64,000 nucleotides of DNA from assembly GCA_030248295.1 (NCBI GenBank), contig JASANH010000661.1:186001-250000 (forward strand). The letters run 5' to 3'. The translations under genes were made by a program, and so were the position numbers. Origin of the DNA: Mesodorylaimus sp. YZB2_4. Lineage: Eukaryota; Nematoda; Enoplea; Dorylaimida; Dorylaimidae. Under the pieces are notes generated by a model. The model ran no database searches. It had not been told where the DNA came from and was given only the letters and a program-made list of their open reading frames with translations. Shown here piece after piece: positions 1 through 11,301 of the stretch (position 1 is the first letter of the stretch; each line of letters begins with the position of its first letter).

Positions 1-77
1 GTCATGTCATGTCATACTTTATCCGTACCCAAGCACTACAGCGCACTCGAGGGCTAAGGAACACATATTTGATCATT

Positions 78-165
78 TTGTAACGAGGCGGGAGTCGAAC
101 CCTCCCCTGTTAGTGCGCACCCAGCGAGAGAGGCAGACGCCCTAACGGCTAGGCCACAGTATTGG
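78..165 (-). repeat. tRNA-like sequence (pol III A and B boxes), probably a SINE head or tRNA pseudogene
   Basis: Read on the minus strand there is an A-box-like TGGCCTAGCCG and a perfect B box GGTTCGACTCC, the latter in a T-arm with a five-pair stem. The bases that would form the acceptor stem do not pair, so I do not call a functional tRNA. It is more likely a tRNA-derived repeat or a decayed tRNA gene. It differs in sequence from the SINE family described at 697-1107. Confidence 0.5.
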
Positions 166-685
166 TATTGGGAACCAAAAATTACCTTATTTCTGTATAT
201 GTACGCACATACTGTATGTTTCGCTCAAGTCTTCTTCATTTGCGGAACTGGACGTAATCAGATGGAACAGCTGGCGGAGCTTGTAAGGGGGGAAGGAGGA
301 AGAGGGTTGTTGCCACCGACTCGAAAAAAATAAAATCTACAAATCAAATAGCACTTGAACGTTCCATCCAGCTTTCGGCAATTCAGCTTCCCTGATCGTA
401 TAACAAGGCGCGCCAAATTGTTAAACGCGTGATTTATTCATGCCTTGACCTTCAGTTGGCTACCCGCCCGCTACCCGCCTAGGCCCCCCCCCCAGGCGGC
501 TACTCGAGGGGTATCTGGCAAAGTTTCGATTTGTCGAAAATTTCGATCAGCCATCAGCCAAGAAGTAAAATGAAATTGATTGCATGAAATTTAGCACATT
601 GTTCTTTTTCGAATCATGTAGGTTTTATCTGTGTTTTTGAAGAGTGACCGCTGCGTACCACTTCTCGAAGGAACTCTGCTGTCGT
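166..685. other. No gene seen
   Basis: Non-coding sequence with a C-tract near 486 and one TACTGTA word at 210. The short open frames here show no recognisable domain, codon pattern or splice framework. Confidence 0.5.
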
Positions 686-696
686 GATCTCGCAAG

Positions 697-1107
697 CGGC
701 CGCGGTGGTGCAGTGGCTCGGCATTCGTCTCTCCGTATTACTTGGGAGCCAGTGGCTGGACTCGTCCCGGGTTCGATCCTCGGCGATGGAGGTCGGCTTG
801 CGAACCATAAACCCTCGCTGACCTCACACGCAGGGCCGTAGTTGACTCACCCGGTACCGTCGAGATGCTCCGAGTGGAGAGAGAGAAGCCAAACGAAGAG
901 ACAGTCTGTGCTGTCGAACACCGACAAGATTCACAGCCCCCCCCCCCCCGCCATTGTCCGAGGAAGTCGATATCCAGTTCAGGATGCCTCCGCGTGGAAA
1001 GTGCTGCAGTTGGAGACTCGCAGAGAGACCCTGCGGTGTGGGCTGGTCCTCGCACAGCATTTTTTGACTGCTGGCTGCTGGCAAAGCCGGCAGAAATTTA
1101 AAAAAAA
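697..1107 (+). mobile_element. Full-length tRNA-derived SINE with target-site duplication
   Basis: The element begins with a tRNA-like head (A box at about 706-717, B box GGTTCGATCC at 770-779). It continues through a non-tRNA body with an internal C-tract (about 938-951) and ends in an A-rich tail. The 11-base sequence GATCTCGCAAG occurs immediately before it (686-696) and immediately after the tail (1108-1118), a perfect target-site duplication of the kind left by LINE-mediated retroposition. Related copies lie at 11904-12106, 38948-39389 and 61860-62230. The exact repeat of the duplication suggests a fairly recent insertion. Confidence 0.85.
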
Positions 1108-1118
1108 GATCTCGCAAG

Positions 1119-2054
1119 ACATGTTGGACGATACCTTTTTGAGACTTGCTGAATCAGAAAGGGCGCCAGCCAACGATTTCTCAGAAATGTTGAGCAGTGT
1201 CGGCGTTTGTTGGATATTACCTCTGTGCTTGTTTCTCTTTCTAAGAAGGTCATTGGGAAATTGAAGCACCCAGTAAAATCTGTGCTGGGGGCATCTGGTC
1301 GGGCTGGCCATTTTGGTAAAAAGAGTTTATGCTTTATGTCGGCGGTCGAATCGCCTAATGACTTTGGTATGGCACCAGACCAATTCAGAACACAGCATGT
1401 ATTGCATGGCTTGGGGTGACTTTTGACCTGATAGATGGAATTGATGCAAAGATGCGAGAATGCGAGAAGACTGACCAGTACAGTAAAGCTTTCTCCACGA
1501 AGTTTTCCGACCTGGTCAGTGCTGATGAGTGCTGACAGAGCCAAGGTGAGAAGAGATATAGTGGCTGCACTGGCTGTACTGTATACTGTTTTTTAAACCC
1601 TCGCATCAAATATTCCATGCCCAGCACCTTCTCCATGTCACATCTTCACGGCATCTTTTGCCTTGCGGACGCATTATCCGTTGGACCGATGGGTATGGAT
1701 GACACCAAGGCTAGGGCGCCGATGGTGCAAACTGATGAAGTATATCAGTCCGATATTCATCGTAATTTATTTCGAACTCTGACTAATCGTAAGAGCTGGA
1801 AGTGCCTGTGACTACCTGTCATCATCCTGTCAGACAGGACTTCACCCAGAAGACATCATCGCGACACCAAGAACCTGCCATTCCGACCCACGACTCATGT
1901 TTCTAGGTTGCAGAGCAAGGCCCCAGCTGCCTCAAGAACCGTAAAGCGTTCACACTCTATTACACGCACAAGTGAATCAGACTGCTCGTTTGAGTAGATT
2001 TCGTTCAGTGCCAGAATACGGGAAGCAGTCAGGTTGCGCTGCGAGGACTCGAAT
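1119..2054. other. No confident gene; possible 5' part of the CNNM-A gene
   Basis: The stretch upstream of the first in-frame ATG of CNNM-A stays open back to about 1998, directly after a TAG that could be a splice acceptor. Upstream exons coding a signal peptide may therefore lie here, but I cannot place them. TACAGTA/TACTGTA words occur at about 1479 and 1572. No other coding signal is recognised. Confidence 0.4.
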
Positions 2055-4135
2055 ATGCCCGCGGAAGTCGGAAATTCGACGGTGTGCTGGGTGTTGAGCG
2101 CGCACCCGTTCAAGGTTCAATGTAACGACATTGCGCATAATTTGGTCGAAGAAGAAATACCTTTGACTCCGAAAGATGGAGAGTTTTGGCTGTACTTGTG
2201 CCTGTACATTGGGCTTGTTATCTTTGCTGGTAAGTACTGTGGGTTGATTGCGTGGCCTAGTTCAGGTCTATCTGAATAAATCCTTCCTGCTACCTAGGCA
2301 TGATGTCAGGCTTGACACTAGCCATCCTGTCGCTAGACGAAACGCAATTGCTTGCGACGGAAAGGGCCGGTGATGCGAAAGAAAGCAAATACGCTTCGAG
2401 AATTCTTCCATTGGCGCGCAGGTATATTTTTTCATTTGCAAGAAAAGCAAGACGCAGGAAGAAACTTTTGCGCTCGCCAAAACGCTTCCCTTTTCAGGCA
2501 TCATCTGGTTCTGGTTTCTTTGGTCATTGCGAATTCGTTGGCTGTGGAAGGGATGCCGGTCACACTCGACAAGATCGCCGACACGTACGTTTCAGTAGGC
2601 GTTTCCGTGACGGCTGTGCTCTTATTCGGCGAGTGAGTTTAAAAATCTCTTCATGCGTTTTTCGAGTTATACAAACAAACATGATCGCAGAGTCTTGCCG
2701 CAAGCAGTATGCAGCAGATATGGCTTGGCGATCGGATACTACATGGCCTGGTATGGTAGCCTTGTTTCCTTCTTATGACAGCACGATTAGCGTAGTTTTC
2801 TTAACAGGATGGTGTGGGGTCTGATCTTCTTATTCGGCATTGTTGCGTATCCAGTTTCGCTGCTTTTGGACAAAATCCTTGGCAAAAACCACGGAACGTT
2901 TTATCGTCGCGGTGAACTTGCTGCGATCGTAGACATGCATGGACCATCACTGAGGACTCGAGGGAGAGTGCCGCTGCTAAATGACGACGAAGTCAAGATC
3001 ATCCGTGTAAGTACTCTCAAATATAGTAGTGAGAAATTCAAAAATGCTAAGCGTCTTCGGATTTTAGGCCGCTCTTCACATGACATCAAAGCAAGCCAGA
3101 TCTTTGATTCAGCAGCCCATCAAAGATGCTTACATGTTGCCCATCGAGGGATCCTTCGACCGTTCTACACTCAAGCACGTAAGTAGATTGGTCTCCCGAT
3201 ATTCCCTCCCATTTCATGTCTGATTACTGTACTGTAGGTGTTGGCATGTGGCCATTCACGCATCCCGATCTACGCTAACAACGATCGCAATCAAGTTGTT
3301 AAAGTCGTGTTGGCAAAGAAGGTACAGTGGGGTTGCATTTTCTTTAACTGCAGTCGGTCAGCCAGCGTCTTCTCGTTTAGCTCATATTGATCGATCCGAA
3401 CATGAAAATTCCGATACGAACAGCGGTTGAGAACAATTTGCATGGCGCGTTTACTGATCCATATTTCGTGGACGAGTCTGAATCAGTGCACAGCATGCTG
3501 GATGTTTTTCAGAAAGGCGGAAGTAAGTTCATTTTTTGAAATCATGGCTTTCAAGTCAACTTGACTCTTTTAGCGCACATGGCTTTCGTGACGCAGAAAA
3601 AACCAAACACAACCACACCGGAGGTTGTTACTGAACGTCTACCTTTGATATGTCTTCGCGAGATCTTCGATTTTAGATCATTGGTATCGTCACTCTGGAA
3701 AATGTGGTCGAGATGCTATTGCAAGACGAAATCTGGGACGAAACCGATACCTTTCGCAAGAATGCTATTAATAATCCTGGTTCGCTCCAGTTCGCCATCG
3801 CTTGTCCATCGCAGCAGTCTGTAAGGAATCGACGCAGAAGGCCGCCTGATGTCAATGCGAATCTTTCGTTTTAGAAAGGATCTGCTCAAGGCAGCATAGA
3901 CCTAAGGCGCTGCTCACCTCGTCTTCCATGCAGGTCGCATTCAGGAGACAAGGCGATCATCAGCAAATCGAAAAAAATGTACTCAGTCGTCCATGTGGTC
4001 AAGAGGGTACCGATTCGACTGCCGGAAATAGTACCGTCGCCAACAAGTTCATCCCCTGAAAATTGTCGTGAGCCAAAAAGTTCCATCCCTTCTCCAAAAA
4101 ATCGTGGCCACACTGGGGAAAACCGGAAGAAATGA
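2055..4135 (+). CDS. CNNM/cyclin-M-type metal transporter (DUF21 plus CBS pair), CNNM-A
   Basis: The exons I infer are 2055-2229, 2298-2421, 2498-2632, 2691-2750, 2808-3006, 3068-3178, 3238-3321, 3381-3522, 3574-3623, 3677-3820 and 3875-4135 (about 494 aa). All junctions are GT-AG and the phases close. A short extracellular segment leads into a DUF21 transmembrane domain containing GMMSGLTLAILSLD and HHLVLVSLVIANSLA. A CBS-pair module follows, with GHSRIPIYANN and then THMAFVTQKK and GIVTLENVVEMLLQDEIWDE. CNNM proteins act in Mg2+ or other divalent-metal transport in membranes. The C-terminal exon is Ser/Pro/Lys-rich and no cyclic-nucleotide-binding-homology domain follows. The start is the first ATG in the open frame, and a signal-peptide exon upstream is probably missing. 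A paralogue with matching introns is at 47061-49339. Confidence 0.88.
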
Positions 4136-4280
4136 CGTCGATGAATTTGATATGATTCATATTTGTGTTTATTCTCTGTGCGTATGCTCTAGAGGGTGAC
4201 GGAGGTATCGTGGCGATGAAGAAGAGCCAGTCAACAGACAAGGGAAAGGCAGGTATAGTAGGAGAGTATCTACTAAAATC

Positions 4281-4800
4281 CTTGGCCCGCCCTGGGGCTA
4301 CGTAGGGCTGACCAGAGAATGGCTCAAGCCGCAGGCACTACCCCACGAAGTCCACGGACACCTCGTGCTATAATTTATTAGCCACGAGTGTAACCAAGCC
4401 TGGCACCCGTAAGAGGGAGGTGGCCGACCGAAGTCAGCAGGACAAAAACTCCGACTGGAGCAGGCAAGTCTTGCGACCATACTTACGGCTGAAACATCAA
4501 CCAGAGACTGACGCCTCCCAGCCAGGGTAGAGTATCGATTACTCTCCCACTCGCCATGGCCTATCAGGCACGAGGGTTACACTAGGTAGACTCACAATTC
4601 GGGGAGAAGCCGCACGTGCCGGCCATCAAAAGGGTTCTGACGGAACTGAGCCCAAATTGCCCATAGTGCAATTCAAACCAGTTCTCTACCAGTGCCTGCA
4701 AACCAAACCAGACACTCGACCTCGACCTCGACCGTGCTGGCCCTGACTTAGGAGAGAGGGACCGGCTCCCTGAACTGATGCACCAATAGGCCGGATATGT
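4281..4800. repeat. Dispersed repeat family R3, copy A, interrupted by a small nested element
   Basis: The left part (about 4281-4387) and right part (about 4583-4800) match two other places, 14283-14475 and 49625-49985. Shared words include GGACAC followed by T/C-rich text, ACCGCACGTGTC-like text (here GCCGCACGTGCC) and GGTTCTGACGGA followed by CCTGAGCCCAAA-like text. The two halves are contiguous in the other copies. Here they are separated by the 195-bp element at 4388-4582. No coding capacity is seen. Confidence 0.65.
4388..4582. mobile_element. Small non-autonomous TIR element (MITE-like), nested in repeat R3
   Basis: The segment starts GTGTAACC and ends GGTTACAC, giving 8-base terminal inverted repeats. 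A second, more diverged copy lies at 62502-62700. It shares GACCGAAGTC, ACAAAAACTCC, GGCTGAAACATCAACC and CGATTACTCTC in the same order. The size of about 195-200 bp, the terminal inverted repeats and the insertion into another repeat fit a MITE. I see no clear target-site duplication. Confidence 0.6.
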
Positions 4801-6140
4801 ACATGCCCATTACGCTACCTACCACGGCGAGTCACGAGTGGATGCACCGCACAGCTCCGTGTGGGGTGACTGTGTCCCACTGTCGGTGTTCGCATCTGGC
4901 TGGCTGGCTACCGTGGGTGAGCGACACCATGGGTGAGCGACAGCGAGTATAAGGCCTACTGTATATACTGATACCGATCATAAGACCCGTGCATACAGTA
5001 GTCCTGTTGCAGCACCTGTCCTGTTGTGAAACACGATTAGCTGACTGCACCGCAACTTAAACTCTTCGTCCGTCTTATGGCGCACATTGCTGAAATCTAT
5101 TTCGGCAATTTTACGATAGATCGCTTGCGAGGAAGTGAAAGTAATAATCCTGGAGCTGGTCCTATGGGGTACTACGATAGTACTAGCAAGTGCTGTCTTG
5201 CTATTTACTTCTAGCTTTCCCGTGGGACACAAATATGTACCTACTTAGCTTCTCAGAACCAGTACTTGTTCGCCATTGTCGAACTCGTCTGAGCATTTGC
5301 GTAGCCTCCGATGTCGAAGTTGCTAATTATGCGTTGAAAGCCCACATTTATTAGGGTATAGTCCACAGGCGATCAGCTCGTCCAAGATCAGCGTGAACAT
5401 GCGCCTGTACTTTACTTCGGATTTCAGGATGCCAAAAATGCCAAAAAAATTCCCTGGGTAAAATCTTACGTGCCTGCACATAATTCGAATTTCTGTATCC
5501 CACTGTTAGTTTTTCTGAGTGCATTGTCGCTCATCCATGGTTGAACCGGCTGGCTGCAATCTGTAATTCACAGGCCATTTTCCAAGGATATTTTGATGCA
5601 GGCATCAGACGTATTCAAATTTTAAAGGCACGTAATAGGACTCACAAACCCTCCGCTGGGACCAGGTGATCAAACTCACGATCAGTATTAATGATACCTG
5701 TTCATGACCCTATGTACACAGGTAACAAGCACTGACGATTCTGAATCTGAACATTTATTTTCACTCCTTTTGTCACTTAAGCACTCTGCTCTGCCTACTT
5801 CGTAATACCCGCTATCAACTTGAGTCATAAGTTTTCAATTTAGCTTAGGGTTAGCTTAGGGCTCAATTGAGCAGCTGTGTGTCAAACGGCACTTGCCACG
5901 TTACACTCAATATTTTAATAAGTAATACCGTATGACCAAAGGCGACAGTACAGTCAAATTGTTTGTCCACCCTGAAAGGTTTCTTTCGTTGAGAGAGGGG
6001 AAAATAGGCAGAGACGTGGAACTGCAACACAGTCAAAACGTGAGAAATCCAGGCATTCCGCGGGATAGTAACCACATTTTACAACAGAACATTAAAGGCC
6101 TGTTTCTATCCGCTAAGCCTCAAGTGTGTTATTGTCACAA
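4801..6140. other. No gene seen
   Basis: Intergenic sequence between a repeat and the 3' end of the first calcium-sensor gene. The open frames are short and lack motifs. TACWGTA words occur at about 4953 and 4988. A polyadenylation region for the gene at 6141-7075 probably lies near 5900-6140, but no single signal stands out. Confidence 0.45.
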
Positions 6141-7075
6141 TTATTTCTTAGGCGGGTTATCAAAATTCATCAAACGCATGACCACCGGATCGCGTTTTGC
6201 GTTGCTTTCAAACTCTTCATAAGTCACTCTCTTGTCTTGATTTTCGTCCAATTGTTCGAACGATTCAGCTTCGAAAGCTTTGTCTTCACGACCATAGAAC
6301 ACACCCAATGCTTTGTATAATCCCTGAAAACCACCGTTATTTCACTCATTTCATTGTGATTATCACAGTTCAAGCTTACTGTAAATATAGAGTGGTATTC
6401 ATCTTGCGTTATGGCGCCGCTATGGTCTTGATCGAAGATCCTGAAAGCCAATCTTAAGCGTTGCGAGTCTGTGCCGTTGGCCACGACACCAACTCCGCAC
6501 AGGAACTCGCGAAAATCGACCATGCCATTGCGATCAACGTCATAAGTGCGAAATATTTGATCAACCAAATGGGCCGGGTCACCCGAAGGAAAGATTTTTC
6601 TATACAATCTGCAAAGAAGGCTGGCTGAATTGCGTTGCCTAGGCGAACGGCGAGGTGGTTTGATTGATTGGTGAGGGAAATGCTGGACGGGCCTGCAGGA
6701 CTGGGATAGACGGGCATTAGGCCAGAGCTTACTACTGTTCAAGAAAGCTTCGCACTCTCATGACACGAGCAAGGGCACAATGAGCTAATTCACCCGGTTC
6801 CAATATCTGAATATTGAAAGAATCATCAATCCATCCAACACAAAACATATGGAATTTTATGAGCGCTCAGCATCCAGCAAAGTACAGGCGCTAATGGGAT
6901 TACGGATAGATGACATTAAAACCACCTACTTGCTCACATCCTCTTTCGTCACTTTTCCTGAAGGAAAATCACGAATAAAATCATCATAAAATTTTCGAAT
7001 ATCCTCTTCGCTAAAGTTAGTTTGCACATTTAGTTGCCGAATGTCATCGGGAGTCAGGCTATAGCTTTGTCCCAT
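6141..7075 (-). CDS. Neuronal calcium sensor family EF-hand protein (NCS paralogue 1)
   Basis: Three exons (6930-7075, 6380-6608, 6141-6323) give 185 aa, the usual length for NCS-1/recoverin/visinin-like proteins. The protein starts MGQS, a good N-myristoylation signal. The N-terminus keeps the family pattern FYDDFIRDFPSG, then LYRKIFPSGDP. Three canonical EF loops are seen: DVDRNGMVDFRE, DQDHSGAITQDE and DENQDKRVTYEE. The first EF hand is degenerate, as is normal for the family. NCS proteins bind Ca2+ and switch membrane targets in neurons and sensory cells. The next gene (8333-9173) is a tandem paralogue with exons 2 and 3 of identical length (229 and 183 bp). The last EF loop has Lys in place of the usual Gly at position 6. 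I cannot assign a specific orthologue. Confidence 0.9.
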
Positions 7076-8332
7076 CCTCAATAAACTGTATAAGCTAACA
7101 GCGTGGGTCGATTCTTGGTTGATAAAGAGAACCCTATGAACCCCCTTCTCTCCGCAGCTACTACCTTTGACAACGGGAAGGCGCGCTCGTTAGCTAGCTA
7201 GGGCGACCCGCCAGGGAAAATTGCCGCCCATACACCATGTGAATATATGCGATGTTCTTGCCTGGATAGAAGCATTGTGCGAAAGAGGGTCCCAGCTGCC
7301 AGTTACTAGCCTGCTCTGTTTTTCCGTATATGGAAAATAGCAGCCACCAGAAGAAAGAAGCTCCCTCGCCTGGGCTAAGCATAGAATCGATATGGTGCCG
7401 TTTGCATGTACTGTAGGTACGGGTAGAGTGAAGTGGGATCAGGCATGTAATGGGTTTTTGGTTTGTTTCTAATTCAAATAAATTCAAAACAAGCATTTAT
7501 CTCAGTTTCAAAAATGGTCCTATTCTCTTTTATTCACTGCGCCTACAAGAAGAAAAAGGAAATGGAAAGGCCTAGATATTTTGCGCCTTAACAATGAAGC
7601 GCTGAATTTAGTTGGTTCTCACCCGGGCTTGGGGCGGCTACGCACATCGGGAAGCTTTTCGCTAATGATGTGCCAGAAGGACGTAGGATTTTCGAATTGG
7701 TGTTACCTACGGCATCCAACGAAATAGCAATCTTCATTAGCATGTTACCCATAAATATCGAGTATGCTAATCTTTGAAAAAGCTTGATTTGATTCAAATA
7801 TGATTCTCAGACTAGCTTAAGGCGGTAAGTGCTTCCCCGGGGTGCCAAGCGGAGAGTGTCAACAAGTAGACCACCGGACATAATTACTCATTCGCACTTG
7901 GCATTATCAACTCCCTTATTGATCCGGCTAAATCACCTTTTCGCATGCGTTGCACTCTGAACACAGCACCGCAAAAAAGATATCGTGGAGAAAATTGAAT
8001 TCGAATCTAATTACGTGTGCGATAGAAAACCATACTGTTTGCATTGCGCTGAGAAAAATTTTGCAAACATGTCGCGTGTGAATAATGAGAAGAAGAATAA
8101 ATAGGCTTGTATCGCCAGCACGAGATTCCTTGTTCTTCCGTCTGGAGGGTGCTTCTACCCAATGACTAAGCAAGAGATGACACATCATTTATTTTGCTTG
8201 CCATCAACCGACTGGAAGTTGGCTACGAAAACATGTTTATCACTGAGGGTGCACTTGACTGGATTACACTTTGTGTATTTGTCTGACGAGAAAAGATCGA
8301 AAAGGCAAGACCAATGGAAAGGAGACGATTAT
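7076..8332. other. No gene seen (intergenic between the NCS paralogues)
   Basis: This is the presumed promoter side of the first calcium-sensor gene and the 3' side of the second. Open frames are short with no recognisable motif. One TACTGTA word lies at about 7409. Confidence 0.45.
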
Positions 8333-9173
8333 TTAAGATCGAGGCTGAACATTCAATTGCATCAAGCGTTTTACAGTAGGATCAGTTTTGGCGAAAGCTT
8401 CAAATTCCTCGAACGATACCAAATCATCATTGTTCTTGTCCAGGCGACTAAAAGCTTCTGCTTCTTCGGCTCTGTCTTCGCTGCCGTACAAACGACCAGC
8501 CGCTTTGTATAATGCCTGTAATTTAAGCAGTCCAGTCTAGAACAGTGATGTGCATGAAAGCATGAACTTAAAAGCGGGTCTGCCAGCTCGTTTGACTTGA
8601 GAGCTATTTGATGCAATTTTAAGAGCTTTCCCAACGAGCATGTAAATGGTATATAATTGGGACTGGGCACTCTGACAAGGACCGTTTGGATAATGCAAAA
8701 AAGGCCTAAGCTGGTTAGACCCCTGGTATCAGCCTTACCGCCACAACATTATGATATTCTTCATGAGAAATGTACCCAGAACCATCTTGGTCATAAATCT
8801 TGAAGAGTAGTTGCAAACGTTCATTCTCCGAACCACGCGTCATGACACCAATGGCGCAAAGGAATTCTCGAAAGTCCACCTTTTCATTCTGATCAACGTC
8901 GTAGACACGAAAAAACTGATCAGCGATAGTAGATGGGTCCCCATTCGGGAATATGCCCTTGTACAGCCTAAAAACAACCAAGCATAAATAGCGGGCTTGA
9001 AAAAAAAGAGACAAAAACTGTTACTTGTGCAGATCCTTCTTTTTCACACGGCCACTGGGAAAATCTTTACGAAACTGTTCGTAAAATTTGTTAATCTCCT
9101 CTTCGGAATAGTGACTCAGAACTTTCAACTCGGATAGATCATCAGGGGTCAATTGACTTTCACTCTGACCCAT
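8333..9173 (-). CDS. Neuronal calcium sensor family EF-hand protein (NCS paralogue 2)
   Basis: The exons are 9025-9173, 8739-8967 and 8333-8515, giving 186 aa. The protein starts MGQSESQLTPDD with a myristoylation glycine, followed by FYEQFRKDFPSG and LYKGIFPNGDP. The EF loops are DVDQNEKVDFRE, DQDGSGYISHEE and DKNNDDLVSFEE. Loop 2 has Glu where Gly is usual and loop 4 has Asp there, so only loop 3 is fully canonical at that position. Introns are at the same positions and phases as in the gene at 6141-7075, so this is a tandem duplicate in the same orientation. A role as a calcium switch at membranes is inferred from the family. Confidence 0.9.
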
Positions 9174-10047
9174 ATCTGCAAACTGACAAGGTTACGTCAA
9201 TAGCCAACCGACGCCTATGATGCTCAAACACGTAATGAGGCGGAGTGCGGTGCGGAAAAAGCTTTTGGCCCTAAACTTCAAGTCTTCGCCTGCGGGCCAG
9301 CCCAACTGTATACTCTTGACAGAGCCTTAGATAAGCCTAGTAGAAATGATAAAGCGGAAACCCGGTCGAAACGATCGATACGGTAGAACGAGGAAGAAAG
9401 GAGGGGCGCGAGGGTCTCTGGTCGATAAGGATGTCGGGAGGAGCCAAGTAAAGTGAGCAGCAACAAAACCTTTACGTCTTGGCTTTCGCAGCTCGTTAGA
9501 AGTTGTATGTGGCCATTGAGGACAATAAGCTTTGAGCAGCGGCTATAGATCGGCTGTAGAAACTGAGACATTGCCTCACAAGTGTTTGGTCCGCTTGCAC
9601 ACTATCATTTTAAGGCCATAGTTTATGTTCGTATCGCGCTTCTTGTAAAATTTTCCAACAAAGTCTCTTTCCTTTACAGCGTGTATACATAACAATTGGA
9701 GTGCAAAAACTTTTTTTGTTATCAAAAGAGGTTTCCAGCGGCAAAAACTATGGGCCGTCTCGGCTCAGCTTTCAAGCTGGAAGGACATGTTGATAACGAA
9801 TTCAGGGCCATGCAGGCCGTGTTAGTGGGCGTACAGTGCGGCTATTTGATCACAGTACCTTGAATCTTGTTTTACACTTATCGTAAGAGTTTGCATTGAA
9901 CACCATCCGTACAGTAACTCAGAAACCGTCTGTCGGTACATCGAAGTAGGGACCATCTTGCAACGTCAATAAGTAGATGTCTTAACGGCTCGCATATGTT
10001 CAATGGATCGTAGACTGCACATGCGACTCACTCATGCAATCTTACGA
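9174..10047. other. No gene seen
   Basis: Intergenic. The longest minus-strand frame (about 9278-9571) has no motif and no supporting splice structure. Confidence 0.45.
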
Positions 10048-11301
10048 TTAGCCTATCATGTAAAAAAACCTGACCTGCCTTCTATCTACGACAAGTTCCA
10101 CCACGAACACCAAAGTACTGAGAGTTAGGCCTGCAGCGAGTAGTATAGCCGCCCCGATCAATGATCGCATTCCGATCAGTTCCTTCTCCATCTTCTCGGG
10201 CACGCACGTCCCTCCATAACGCCTCCGTGTGAGTACAGTGCGGAAATTGGCCAACGCATGCACTGCCAAATCCGCGTTGTGGACCAGTGGACTCAACTTG
10301 GAAACTGGCATTGTGATGGGTGTCTCAGGATATTCAACAACTGGGTACTTCCACAAACAAAGTCGACTGCCGCACGCACTTACGATGATATCTTCGTAGG
10401 CCAAATAGACAAACTCTGTGCTCGAATTGAGGTAGTCACAGATTTTGGTAATGTTATCTTCGAACACGAGGGCTTGTTCCCTGCCTCTTCTCTGAACTGC
10501 ATCGTACAAGGCTTGCATTGGCGGAGGCCTCCACACACTCTCCATAGTCATCAAATTCCAACGCAGTGAGTGCGTATCTTCGAAAATCAGACGTTTACTT
10601 CCCTGCTCAATCTTATTAGCTAAATCGTACAGATCGTGGAATGGAATGCTAGAAGTCTGGTGCGCCAACAGAGCCTTCAAGTGTGAGCTGTATAAGGCAG
10701 CTAAGAAGGCGTATGAAAACGCAACAATGAGGAAAAAGTTCTTTGACAGAGAAGTGCTAAATCGTCGTTGACGCATTATGAACGGGGCGAGGAAGAATGC
10801 GGCGATGCTTGAGCCGGCAAGACTCAGCCACACACCTTTTGTGAATGGCGCAGTGAGGAATCGAATGGGCGATTCATTCATGCTGTCTCGAATGCCATTC
10901 ATACTGCTGTACAGGACATAGGCAGTGGACACGACGGGAGTGGACCAGTAGTACGTGTAATATGATGAGTCATCTTCCCACATGGCCAGCTCGAAGGGAT
11001 ACGTGTCCAAGGTGCCATTTATCATATCTTGAAATATCTGATCGTAATCTTCGTCCTGGTACAGTTTGATCCTCACTTGGTAAGTCGGAGGTGCAATCAA
11101 TTTGGCAAAGTACATAGCGACCTGCAAAGCCAGCGAATCACAATTTCCGAGGTCGAAAATGTCGCCTGAACACGTCGACTCGATGGTCATCATGTCGACC
11201 CCGACAGTCACCACGTCGGGGCCAGCACGGCCACTCCCATTGTACATTAAACCACTCAAATCGAACCCGCCAATAGATTGATAACTTTGGACCAGAGCCA
11301 T
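10048..11301 (-). CDS. Ionotropic glutamate receptor-like / IR-type channel, single exon
   Basis: An uninterrupted 417-codon frame on the minus strand. An S1-like ligand-binding half contains YQDEDYDQIFQDMINGTLDT. A first membrane segment follows (LSLAGSSIAAFFLAPFI), then a third-segment region FLIVAFSYAFLAALYSSHL leading into LLAHQTSSIPFHDLYDLANK, the place of the conserved M3-S2 linker. After the S2 half comes a final membrane segment (LIGAAILLAAGLTLSTLVFVVEL). The pattern fits the iGluR/IR superfamily without the large amino-terminal domain, as in divergent IRs. The ATG used is the first in frame. The frame is open a few codons upstream, and a hydrophobic frame at about 11370-11440 could be a separate signal-peptide exon. 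The ligand is unknown. Confidence 0.75.
   Translation of the reverse strand: MALVQSYQSIGGFDLSGLMYNGSGRAGPDVVTVGVDMMTIESTCSGDIFDLGNCDSLALQVAMYFAKLIAPPTYQVRIKLYQDEDYDQIFQDMINGTLDTYPFELAMWEDDSSYYTYYWSTPVVSTAYVLYSSMNGIRDSMNESPIRFLTAPFTKGVWLSLAGSSIAAFFLAPFIMRQRRFSTSLSKNFFLIVAFSYAFLAALYSSHLKALLAHQTSSIPFHDLYDLANKIEQGSKRLIFEDTHSLRWNLMTMESVWRPPPMQALYDAVQRRGREQALVFEDNITKICDYLNSSTEFVYLAYEDIIVSACGSRLCLWKYPVVEYPETPITMPVSKLSPLVHNADLAVHALANFRTVLTRRRYGGTCVPEKMEKELIGMRSLIGAAILLAAGLTLSTLVFVVELVVDRRQVRFFYMIG

Noticed and set aside
78-165. Functional tRNA gene
   Set aside because: Good A/B boxes and T arm, but the acceptor stem does not pair and no clear anticodon stem forms.
738-1264. Overlapping frames on both strands across the first SINE
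   Set aside because: They are translations of the non-coding SINE body.
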